Translations under genes and position numbers: made by a program
Origin: Hyphomicrobiales bacterium
GTDB lineage: Bacteria > Pseudomonadota > Alphaproteobacteria > Rhizobiales > Xanthobacteraceae
NCBI GenBank assembly: GCA_009377695.1
Contig: WHTP01000006.1
Coordinates: forward strand, 1 to 64,000
DNA: 64,000 nucleotides
Direction: 5' to 3'
In this document: positions 43,813 to 50,935 of the stretch, piece after piece
Position numbering within the stretch: the first letter of the stretch is position 1
How the letters are laid out: each line of letters starts with the position of its first letter
Notes under the pieces: generated by a model
The model's input: the letters and a program-made list of their open reading frames with translations, nothing else
Database searches by the model: none
Told to the model about the DNA's origin: nothing

Positions 43813-43889
43813 CTAGTGGTCCGATTCTAACATTCGTATCCCTTCTCAGCGGGCGACTTTGCGAATGTTAGCATCATAAGGACCACTAG
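43813..43889. repeat. Palindromic hairpin element, type C (second copy)
   Basis: CTAGTGGTCCGATTCTAACA at the left and GGACCACTAG at the right, with the same loop (CCCTTCTCAGCGGGCGACTT) as the copy at 39355. Differences from that copy are few (CGCA to CGTA; AGAATCAAA to AGCATCATAA). It is followed by the same spacer CAAATATAAGCTG and a type-D element. Confidence 0.88.
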
Positions 43890-43902
43890 CAAATATAAGC
43901 TG

Positions 43903-43981
43903 CTAGTGGAGTTTTGGATTTGACATTCGCTTTGGGGGTCTGCGGTCAACGGGGTAGCAAATGTCAAATCCACTCCACTAG
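43903..43981. repeat. Palindromic hairpin element, type D (second copy)
   Basis: Starts CTAGTGGAGTTTTGGATTTG and ends CAAATCCACTCCACTAG, as at 39444. The loop is slightly shorter (GGGGGTCTGCGGTCAACGGGG). Confidence 0.88.
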
Positions 43982-43996
43982 AATGCTCATGCTTGC

Positions 43997-44069
43997 CAGT
44001 GTCCATTTGAAGCCGAAGTTCGCGAGCGTCTTGCCGCACGGGTGTGCGAACTTCGGATTCGGGACACTG
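43997..44069. repeat. Palindromic hairpin element, type B variant
   Basis: CAGTGTCCATTTGAAGCCGA..AGTTCGC pairs with GCGAACTTCGGATTCGGGACACTG. The stem is of type B with CAGTG/CACTG ends in place of TAGTG/CACTA, a matched change on both arms. Confidence 0.82.
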
Positions 44070-44087
44070 GCGGAGCCACGGGTACTA

Positions 44088-44666
44088 ATGACCGAGAAGC
44101 CTACCCTTGCGTGTACGCCGCCCAACAAGCTACGTCGACGCATGCTCGGCATCCGCGCCGGCATTCTCGGCAGCCTGATCGCGGGTACGACGCTGTTGCA
44201 GGCCGACATCGCGGCTGCGGATTTCCGAATCTGCAACAATACCGGCAGCCGGGTCGGCATTGCGCTCGGCTACAAGGACGCCGAGCACTGGACCACCGAA
44301 GGATGGTGGAACCTGTCGGCGCGGACCTGCGAGACGATTCTGCGGGGAACGCTCGCCGCTCGTTATTATTACATCTACGCGGTCGATTACGATCGCAGCG
44401 GCGAATGGGCCGGCAAGGCATATATGTGCACGCGTGAGAAGGAATTCACGATCCGTGGCACCGATGATTGCCTCGCGCGGGGTTATGACCGCACCGGCTT
44501 CTTCGAAGTCGACACCGCGGAACAGCCGTCGTGGACGGTGCAACTCACTGATTCCGCGGACCAGGCGCCGCAGCAACCATTGCAATCCCGGGTGCCACTG
44601 ATGCCCCTCCCTTCGACCACTGGCGGCAAGAACACAGCACCGTCATTTCCGGCGCGTAAGAATTAG
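44088..44666 (+). CDS. DUF1036-domain membrane/periplasmic protein
   Basis: A 192-residue exported protein. The leader 'RRRMLGIRAGILGSLIAGTTLLQADIAAA' is followed by the DUF1036 domain: 'DFRICNNTGSRVGIALGYKDAEHWTTEGWWNLSARTCETILRGTLAARYYYIYAVDYDRSGEWAGKAYMCTREKEFTIRGTDDCLARGYDRTGFFEVDT'. Conserved Cys pairs suggest disulfides; the function is unknown. The start at 44088 (MTEKPTL) is used because the upstream part of the track ORF is repeat element. It ends three bases before pyruvate kinase, a pairing often seen in Hyphomicrobiales. Confidence 0.9.
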   Translation: MTEKPTLACTPPNKLRRRMLGIRAGILGSLIAGTTLLQADIAAADFRICNNTGSRVGIALGYKDAEHWTTEGWWNLSARTCETILRGTLAARYYYIYAVDYDRSGEWAGKAYMCTREKEFTIRGTDDCLARGYDRTGFFEVDTAEQPSWTVQLTDSADQAPQQPLQSRVPLMPLPSTTGGKNTAPSFPARKN

Positions 44667-44669
44667 CTG

Positions 44670-46106
44670 ATGCGTCGTCTGCGCCGTACCAAGATCGTCG
44701 CCACGCTCGGACCATCGTCCTCGGAGCGTTCGGTCATCGCTGCGTTGTTCCGCGCCGGCGCCGACGTGTTCCGCATCAATATGAGCCACACCTCGCATGA
44801 GCGCATGCGCGAACTGGTATCGACCATCCGCTCGGTCGAGGAGGAATTCGAACGGCCGATCGGCATTTTGGTCGATTTGCAGGGCCCGAAGCTCCGGGTG
44901 GGACAATTCGAGTCCGGTCCGGTATTGCTCTCGAAGGGCGCAACGTTCACGCTCGATCTCGATAAGACGCCGGGCGATGTTTCGCGCGTGCACCTGCCAC
45001 ATCCCGAAATCTTCCAGTCGATTGAGCCCGGACACACCCTCCTGCTTGATGACGGCAAGGTGCGCCTGACGGCGACGGAGATCAGCGAAGGAAAGATCGC
45101 AACCCATGTCGAAGTCGGCGGCAATCTGTCGGATCGGAAGGGTGTGAGCCTGCCCGACACGATGATCCCGTTCTCGGCGCTGGCACCGAAAGATCGGTCC
45201 GACCTTGAAGCCGCGCTCGACACCGGCATCGACTGGGTGGCGCTGTCCTTTATCCAGCGGCCGGAAGACATCGCCGAAGCCAAGAAGATCACGCGCGGCC
45301 GCGCCTCGGTGATGGCGAAGATCGAAAAGCCGCAAGCGGTGACCCGCCTGGACGAAATTCTTGATGTCGCCGACGCACTGATGGTGGCGCGCGGCGACCT
45401 CGGTGTCGAGATGCCGCTCGAACGGGTGCCAGGTATTCAGAAATTCATGACGCGGAGCGGGCGTCGCGCCGGCAAGCCGGTCGTCGTCGCGACGCAGATG
45501 CTGGAGTCGATGATCAACAGTCCGGTGCCCACACGCGCCGAAGTGTCGGACGTGGCAACCGCCATTTTCGAAGGCGCCGACGCCGTGATGCTGTCGGCGG
45601 AATCGGCTGCCGGCAAGTTTCCGGTCGAAGCGGTATCCACCATGAACCGCATCGCCGAAGAGGTGGAAAACGATCCGATCCATCAGACCATCATCCAGGC
45701 GCAACGCGCCGATCCGGAGCCGACCGGCGCCGATGCGATTGCCGCAGCGGCGCGACAGATCGCCGAGACGCTCGAACTGTCGTCACTGATCTGCTGGACG
45801 TCCTCCGGCTCGACGGCGTTGCGTGTCGCGCGCGAGCGGCCGCGCCCGCCGATCGTCGCCATCTCGCCGAATGTCGCAACGGCACGACGGCTGTCGCTGG
45901 TCTGGGGCGTGCACTGCGTAGTAGCGGAAGACGCCCATGACCAGGACGACATGGTCGAGCGCGCCTGCCGGCTGGCGTTCAAGGATGGCTTCGCTCACGC
46001 GGGGCGACGTGTGATCGTGGTCGCCGGCGTGCCACTCGGAACCCCGGGCGCCACCAACATGCTGCGGATTGCATTCGTCGGCGCCGACGCCGGCTCGGGG
46101 CTCTAA
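44670..46106 (+). CDS. pyk: Pyruvate kinase
   Basis: A 478-residue glycolytic enzyme transferring phosphate from phosphoenolpyruvate to ADP. It starts 'MRRLRRTKIVATLGPSSSERSVIAALFRAGADVFRINMSHTSHE', and has 'ILVDLQGPKLRVG' and the active-site stretch 'SVMAKIEKPQAVTRLDEILDVADALMVARGDLGVEMPLERVP' (Lys and Glu/Asp that bind metal). It also has 'PVVVATQMLESMINSPVPTRAEVSDVATAIFEGADAVMLSAESAAGKFPVEAV'. The C-terminal allosteric domain ends 'GVPLGTPGATNMLRIAFV'. It is translationally close to the DUF1036 gene (3 bp). The length is normal. Confidence 0.97.
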   Translation: MRRLRRTKIVATLGPSSSERSVIAALFRAGADVFRINMSHTSHERMRELVSTIRSVEEEFERPIGILVDLQGPKLRVGQFESGPVLLSKGATFTLDLDKTPGDVSRVHLPHPEIFQSIEPGHTLLLDDGKVRLTATEISEGKIATHVEVGGNLSDRKGVSLPDTMIPFSALAPKDRSDLEAALDTGIDWVALSFIQRPEDIAEAKKITRGRASVMAKIEKPQAVTRLDEILDVADALMVARGDLGVEMPLERVPGIQKFMTRSGRRAGKPVVVATQMLESMINSPVPTRAEVSDVATAIFEGADAVMLSAESAAGKFPVEAVSTMNRIAEEVENDPIHQTIIQAQRADPEPTGADAIAAAARQIAETLELSSLICWTSSGSTALRVARERPRPPIVAISPNVATARRLSLVWGVHCVVAEDAHDQDDMVERACRLAFKDGFAHAGRRVIVVAGVPLGTPGATNMLRIAFVGADAGSGL

Positions 46107-46180
46107 TTCACCTGCTGGGGTTCATTCGTTCCGCGCAAGCGGGAATCCAGTGTCGCAATGACCAGCAACTTATTGAATCG

Positions 46181-46255
46181 AGTGTGGCTTGGTTCAGAGG
46201 TCCGCATGTCGGACTCGCCGCGACAATGATGCGGACTTCTGAACCGCCACACTAG
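46181..46255. repeat. Palindromic hairpin element, type A (reverse orientation)
   Basis: AGTGTGGCTTGGTTCAGAGG-TCCGCAT pairs with ATGCGGACTTCTGAACCGCCACACTAG. The element is inverted relative to 1846: the conserved flank is here TTGAATCG on the left, the reverse complement of the A-B spacer. A single G-T-type mismatch remains in the stem. No B partner follows. Confidence 0.85.
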
Positions 46256-46357
46256 GCCCCCGCCGGAGTTGAGTTAGCCCCGACTTGATCAGGGCCGAGG
46301 ACGAGCGGCACCTAGGACCATCACCTACTGGGAAACGCCCGGGCGGCGCGCCCGCGA

Positions 46358-47008
46358 TCAGATATCGCGGCCGTCGACGGTCTCGGTGAGCCGCTTGATC
46401 AGGTCAGGAACCCGTTCCATGCGAGGATACAACTCGACCGCGCGGCGGAGCGCGGTGAGCGCGCGGCGTTCATCGCCGACATCCTTGAGGATCATGCCAA
46501 CGCCTGCCCATGCCCCGAAGTGCCGGGGCTCGCGCTGGAGTACCACGCGCAGATCAGCCATCGCCCCTTCGTAGTCACGCTTCAGAAAGTATAGAGTCGC
46601 GCGCCGGTTCCAGGCTTCGATGTAGTCCGGCTTGATGTCGATGATCGCCGTGAGGAGCTTGATCGCGAGATCAAAATCCTTGCCCTCGGTCGCGGTCCGC
46701 ACCCGGGTCATCAGCAGCGTGGCGGTATCGCCGCCCTGTGCGGCCCAGGTCGCCCAGATACGGCGCTCGATGTACTTCGCGCTCTCCTCGGTCGGCGCGG
46801 CCCGTAGCGCGGCGAACAGGCGGTCGAGATTTTGCTCGGGGTCGCCGCGGTGCACGCGCGGCAGATCGGCCGGCGGCTCGACCGGCTGCATCGGCTCTTT
46901 GCCGGGCGGCGACAGTTCGGGCGCCGGCTGTGCCTGCGATCGCACACCCGCGGTCACGGCCAAAGCCATGACCGCAAAGGCGAGAAGCAAGTGGAATCGA
47001 TGCTTCAT
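46358..47008 (-). CDS. Exported TPR-repeat protein
   Basis: A 216-residue protein. The signal peptide 'HLLLAFAVMALAVTAGVRSQAQ' leads into a Pro-rich spacer and then about four TPR-like helix pairs: 'AKYIERRIWATWAAQG', 'KDFDLAIKLLTAIIDIKPDYIEAWNRRATLYFLKRDYEGAMADLRVVLQREPRHFGAWAGVGMILKDVGDERRALTALRRAVELYP'. TPR domains mediate protein contacts; the partner is unknown. The ATG at 47008 (MKHRFHL) gives the normal signal length; the track start 12 codons earlier is unlikely. Confidence 0.86.
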   Translation of the reverse strand: MKHRFHLLLAFAVMALAVTAGVRSQAQPAPELSPPGKEPMQPVEPPADLPRVHRGDPEQNLDRLFAALRAAPTEESAKYIERRIWATWAAQGGDTATLLMTRVRTATEGKDFDLAIKLLTAIIDIKPDYIEAWNRRATLYFLKRDYEGAMADLRVVLQREPRHFGAWAGVGMILKDVGDERRALTALRRAVELYPRMERVPDLIKRLTETVDGRDI

Positions 47009-47110
47009 GGGCGCGGAGTCTAGCGTTTCACCGCCGGCCAGCAAAGCCTCGGATCAAGGCATGGTGACGGCAAACCCGGCCGTCAAACGGGTTTCGGTTC
47101 CGATCAGCCG

Positions 47111-47177
47111 TGGCGCGCGAAGCCCTGGCGCGCGAAGCCCTGGCCCGATCAGCCGCGACCTCGATCAGCCGCGACCC
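47111..47177. repeat. Two adjacent short tandem duplications
   Basis: TGGCGCGCGAAGCCC occurs twice in a row (47111-47140) and CGATCAGCCGCGACC twice in a row (47146-47177), with a further CGATCAGCCG at 47101. They lie between the TPR gene start and the stop of rpmJ and look like slippage products. Confidence 0.8.
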
Positions 47178-47181
47178 CCCA

Positions 47182-47307
47182 TCAGCCTTGGCGGGCTTTG
47201 AAGCGCCGGTTGGTCTTGTTGATCACGTAGAGCCGGCCCTTGCGCCGCACAAGGCGATTGTTGCGGTGACGGCCGCGCAGCGACTTCAATGAATTACGGA
47301 CTTTCAT
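47182..47307 (-). CDS. rpmJ: 50S ribosomal protein bL36
   Basis: A 41-residue basic ribosomal protein missing from the ORF track because of its size. It reads '[20 protein letters not shown]' then '[21 protein letters not shown]'. The four zinc ligands of classical bL36 (C-C-C-H) are absent, so this is the Cys-free form that needs no zinc, the usual one in Hyphomicrobiales. GGAGCACGTT precedes the ATG at 47307. It is divergent from the Zur-boxed TonB receptor. Confidence 0.96.
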   Translation of the reverse strand: MKVRNSLKSLRGRHRNNRLVRRKGRLYVINKTNRRFKARQG

Positions 47308-47517
47308 AACGTGCTCCGGTAGTCCCCGCGCGGCAGGGGCTCGGGTTTGTTTTGTGAGGTGGGCGATACTTAAGAGGGCCGCGCCGCCGCGTCAATTGCA
47401 GGGAATCCCGGAGCCCATCTCTCTCCTCTCAGGCACTGCCGCGCGCGGGCCTGGATTAATCCCGTCGGCAGGTCCGCCAGATCCGATTGACAGCCATGAT
47501 CAATTGCGCGACGTTAT

Positions 47518-47540
47518 GAAATGTAACATTATAACATATC
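47518..47540. promoter_or_regulatory. Zur-like box upstream of the TonB-dependent receptor
   Basis: GAAATGTAACATTATAACAT followed by ATC matches, at 19 of 22 defined positions, the gammaproteobacterial Zur consensus as I remember it (GAAATGTTATA-N-TATAACATTTC). It is an AT-rich island in GC-rich DNA, 18 bp before the chosen start codon. Fur-family repressors bind here when metal is plentiful. Confidence 0.68.
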
Positions 47541-47557
47541 AGTACTTTGGGGGTGTC

Positions 47558-49882
47558 ATGGTGGACGGTTGGGGTCGGGGTATCGTTCTCGGCGGGATGG
47601 CGGTTTCGGTTGCGGCGGGCCCCGGCGGGCACCCGGCGACGGCTCAGGAGCAACAGCTTCCGGAAATCGTGGTCACTGCGCCGAGCCCTATCGTACGGGC
47701 GCCACGGCCGCGACCCCGCCCCCCCGCTCGGGTGGGGAGAGCCCCCGCACCGGCACCAGCCGCGCCGGCCGCTCCAGAAGCCCCTCCGGCCACCGTTCCA
47801 ACCGCACCACCGCCCGGTTGGCTCCCGATCGTCGCCGACCAGTTCGCCACCGTAACGGTGGTCACCCGCGACGAGCTTGAGCGCACGCCCGGTGGAACGT
47901 TGGGCGACGTCCTGTTTGCCAAGCCCGGGATCACCGGCTCGAGCTTCGCGCCCGGCGCGTCGAGCCGTCCGATCGTGCGCGGCCTCGATAACTACCGCGT
48001 GCGCATTCAGGAGAACGGGATCAGTTCGAGCGGCGTGTCGGATTTCGCCGAAGACCACGCCGTACCCGTTGATCCGCTCGCCGCTGAAAGGGTCGAGGTG
48101 GTGCGCGGGCCCGCAACCTTGCGCTGGGGCTCACAGGCGATCGGCGGCGTAGTGAACGCGACCAACAACCGGATTCCCGACGCGCTGCCCTGTCCACCGC
48201 AGGCGCCGGGCGCCGCTCCTTTCCCCGTGAAGGCCATTGGGCCGGCAGCGATGGCCGGGCCGTGCGTGAAATACGAAATGCGCGGCGCCTTCAACACTGT
48301 CGATCGCGGCGTGGACGGCGCCGTCGTACTCGATGCGGGCGCCGGCAATTTCGCCTTCCATGCCGACACCTTCGGCCGGCACGCCGACGACTACCGCATC
48401 CCGAACTATCCCTATCTGCCGCCGCGCGACCAGACGCTGCCGTTCAACGGCCGCCAGCCCAACTCCGCGATGCGGGCGGACGGTCAATCGGTCGGCGGCT
48501 CTTACGTCTTCGACAGCGGGTTTGTCGGAATGGCGGTGACCCGCAACGCAGCCTTCTATCGATTGCCGGGGCTGGAACCGACCGAGACCAACACCCGCAT
48601 CGACATGGAGCAGATCAAGGTCACCAGTCGCGGCGAATTCCGCCCCCAGGCGAACGGCATCGACGCGGTTCGGTTCTGGTTCGGGCACACCGATTACAAG
48701 CACAACGAGCTTGCAGATGAAGGGGGCTTCGACGGCATCCAGCAGACCTTCACCAACAAGGAGCAGGAAGGCCGCCTCGAGGTTCAGCTCCTGCCGTTCG
48801 ACCTGCGCTTCGCAACGCTTACGACAGCGCTCGGCGTGCAGGGCATGAACCAGCGGCTCACTGCACCAGGCGTCGAAGGCGGTCTGTTCGACCCCAATCG
48901 CACCACCAGCGTGGCGGGCTTCATGTTCAACGAGTTCCGCCTGAGCGAGACCTTGCGGGCGCAGGTTGCTGGCCGCATCGAGGAGTCGCATGTGCGCGGC
49001 TCGGTGCCTGACCTCTTCGTCGATCCGCTCCTCAATATCGAGCGCGATCGCCGCTTCACGCCCAAGAGCGGTGCTATCGGCTTCCTCAAGGACCTGCCCT
49101 GGGACCTCGTCGGCAGCGTCACCGCGCAATACGTGGAGCGCGCGCCCCGCGCGCCGGAGCTGCTGTCGCGCGGCGTGCACGAGGCAACCGAAACCTTCGA
49201 CATCGGCAACCCGAACCTCAAGATCGAGACCGCGAAAACTGTCGAGATCGGCATCCGGCGCCCGCGCGGCCAATTCCGTTTCGAAGCGACCGCCTACTAC
49301 ACGCGCTTTTCCAATTTCATCTTCCGCAACCTGACCGGCTTTACCTGCGAGGAGACGATCGACACCTGCGACGACCCCATCAACAATGGGCCGGGCGGCG
49401 ATCTCAGCCAGGCGATCTACTCACAGCGCGACGCGACCTTCCGCGGCGGCGAGTTCCAAAGCCAGTTCGACGTCGCGCCGCTTTGGGGCGGCATCTTCGG
49501 AATCGAAAACCAGTTCGATGTCGTCCGCGCCACCTTTAGCGACGGCACCAACGTTCCTCGCATCCCGCCGGTGCGTGTCGGGGGCGGCGTGTACTGGCGC
49601 GACGCGAATTGGTTTGCGCGCGTCAACCTGTTGCATGCGTTCGACCAGGACAATATCGCGACGACAGGCGAGACGCCGACCGCCGGCTACAACCTGCTCA
49701 AGGCCGAGCTCGTCTACACCACGCCGCTGCGGCCGAACGACTTCGGCGCCCGTCTCCTCACCGTCGGCATCGTCGGCAACAACCTGTTGAACGAAGACAT
49801 CCGCAACCACGTGTCGTTCCGCAAGGACGAGGTGCTGATGCCCGGCCGTGGCGTGCGCTTCTTCGCGACGCTGAAGAATTAG
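47558..49882 (+). CDS. TonB-dependent outer-membrane receptor, ZnuD-like
   Basis: A 774-residue receptor. A signal peptide (ending 'ATAQEQQLPE') is followed by a TonB box-like 'EIVVTAPSP', a Pro/Ala linker, and the plug with 'TPGGTLGDVLFAKPGITGSSFAPGASSRPIVRGLDNYRVRIQENGISSSGVSDFAEDHAVPVDPLAAERVEVVRGPATLRWGSQAIGGVVN'. The SxDHAVxxxPLxAxxxEVxRGPAxLxxGSxAIGGVVN pattern is that of ZnuD zinc receptors. A 22-strand barrel follows, ending 'GRGVRFFATLKN'. An inserted loop has two Cys ('LPCPPQAPG...GPCVKYE'). The ATG at 47558 is chosen because the upstream track Mets overlap the Zur-like box. Zinc uptake under Zur control is inferred. Confidence 0.88.
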   Translation: MVDGWGRGIVLGGMAVSVAAGPGGHPATAQEQQLPEIVVTAPSPIVRAPRPRPRPPARVGRAPAPAPAAPAAPEAPPATVPTAPPPGWLPIVADQFATVTVVTRDELERTPGGTLGDVLFAKPGITGSSFAPGASSRPIVRGLDNYRVRIQENGISSSGVSDFAEDHAVPVDPLAAERVEVVRGPATLRWGSQAIGGVVNATNNRIPDALPCPPQAPGAAPFPVKAIGPAAMAGPCVKYEMRGAFNTVDRGVDGAVVLDAGAGNFAFHADTFGRHADDYRIPNYPYLPPRDQTLPFNGRQPNSAMRADGQSVGGSYVFDSGFVGMAVTRNAAFYRLPGLEPTETNTRIDMEQIKVTSRGEFRPQANGIDAVRFWFGHTDYKHNELADEGGFDGIQQTFTNKEQEGRLEVQLLPFDLRFATLTTALGVQGMNQRLTAPGVEGGLFDPNRTTSVAGFMFNEFRLSETLRAQVAGRIEESHVRGSVPDLFVDPLLNIERDRRFTPKSGAIGFLKDLPWDLVGSVTAQYVERAPRAPELLSRGVHEATETFDIGNPNLKIETAKTVEIGIRRPRGQFRFEATAYYTRFSNFIFRNLTGFTCEETIDTCDDPINNGPGGDLSQAIYSQRDATFRGGEFQSQFDVAPLWGGIFGIENQFDVVRATFSDGTNVPRIPPVRVGGGVYWRDANWFARVNLLHAFDQDNIATTGETPTAGYNLLKAELVYTTPLRPNDFGARLLTVGIVGNNLLNEDIRNHVSFRKDEVLMPGRGVRFFATLKN

Positions 49883-50925
49883 CGCGCGTCGATAAACGCC
49901 GGCGCGGCGCCGAGCCACGGCAAGCCGTTGAGCGACAGCTCGACCGCCAGCACGAGGAAGCTTCCCGCGGACGGCGCGCCGATGGCAGCGGTGAGCGGAT
50001 AACTGCCGATACAGCTCTCCGCCGTCGCGTTGCGTAGCATCGCGTCCGGCAGTTCCTTGAGCCGCGCCTGAAGCTGCGCAGCGAGCGACTGTCCAGGCTC
50101 GATCGAGGACGCGACTCGCGCGAGCCACGCATCAGCATCGGCGTAGGCGCGGCGTGCAGCCTCATCATGCGCAAAGCTCCGCGTCCGCCGCACCCATGCG
50201 CCCTTGTAGGCCACCGACGCGCGCACCGCGAAACGGCCGGCGAGCGGCAGCGTGCCGGCAACGCGAATCATGCGCAGGTCGGAATCGAGATCGGCCGCGA
50301 TCGCGATGTAGGCCTCTTCGGCGCCGCCGAGCCGCGCCTGCTTCTCGACCAGCCCCGCGACCTCGCCCGCATCCGTCGCCTTGTCCGCATCGATCTGATC
50401 AAGCGCACCGCGGGCGAGCGCGTCGGCGCGTCCGATGAGGCCGCGCTCGGCGTCATCGATCACGCGCCGGGTGTCGGCGAACACGCTGCCCAGGTCAGCC
50501 AGCTCGACATGCCGCGCCGCGCCCGCGATCTCGTCGTACAGGCCCGCCGGCAACGCGTCATACTCCAGGACGCCGACACGCTTGCAGCCCGCCTCCGCGA
50601 TGCGCTTGCCGACGGCGACGCCCGGCTTTGGCGTGTTGACGATCTCGCTCAGCGTGTCGGTGGTGCGAATCCAGTTGGCGACGCGCTTCGACAGCGCAGT
50701 CGCGAACACCGGTGCGCCCTCGCGCGGCAGCAGCAGCATGCCGTCGGACCAATAGGGCGTGAATCCGGTGAGCCAGGTCACCGCGCTCGGCTGCACCAGA
50801 TTGGTGTAGAACAATGCGGCATCGAAGCCATTGCGCTGCATCGCAACGCGCAGCCGCGCGATGCGTGCGTCAAGCGCAGCCCTCGGCAATTCCTCTGCAT
50901 TCCATCCCATCAAGCCGCGGCGCAT
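49879..50925 (-). CDS. M24-fold (creatinase/prolidase-like) protein without metal ligands
   Basis: A 348-residue 'pita-bread' protein. The creatinase N-terminal domain is clear ('RIARLRVAMQRNGFDAALFYTNLVQPSAVTWLTGFTPYWSDGMLLLPREGAPVFATAL'). The second half follows M24 but is degraded: 'VRASVAYKGAWVRRTRSF' stands where active enzymes have L-D-x-G-x-x-x-x-G-Y-x-x-D-x-T-R-T-F, so both Asp are replaced. The usual GHG...HE and E motifs are not found in 'MLRNATAESCIGSYPLTAAIG'. It overlaps the TonB receptor's end by 4 bp and starts 10 bp after the next M24 gene, so both are one unit. It may be an inactive partner subunit or bind without cleaving. Confidence 0.82.
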   Translation of the reverse strand: MRRGLMGWNAEELPRAALDARIARLRVAMQRNGFDAALFYTNLVQPSAVTWLTGFTPYWSDGMLLLPREGAPVFATALSKRVANWIRTTDTLSEIVNTPKPGVAVGKRIAEAGCKRVGVLEYDALPAGLYDEIAGAARHVELADLGSVFADTRRVIDDAERGLIGRADALARGALDQIDADKATDAGEVAGLVEKQARLGGAEEAYIAIAADLDSDLRMIRVAGTLPLAGRFAVRASVAYKGAWVRRTRSFAHDEAARRAYADADAWLARVASSIEPGQSLAAQLQARLKELPDAMLRNATAESCIGSYPLTAAIGAPSAGSFLVLAVELSLNGLPWLGAAPAFIDAR

Positions 50926-50935
50926 CGTTTCACCC

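Noticed and set aside
37470-47177. Possible CRISPR arrays at tandem repeats
   Set aside because: The repeats are either coding (48-bp units in frame) or two-copy slippage repeats without spacers; no cas genes are present.
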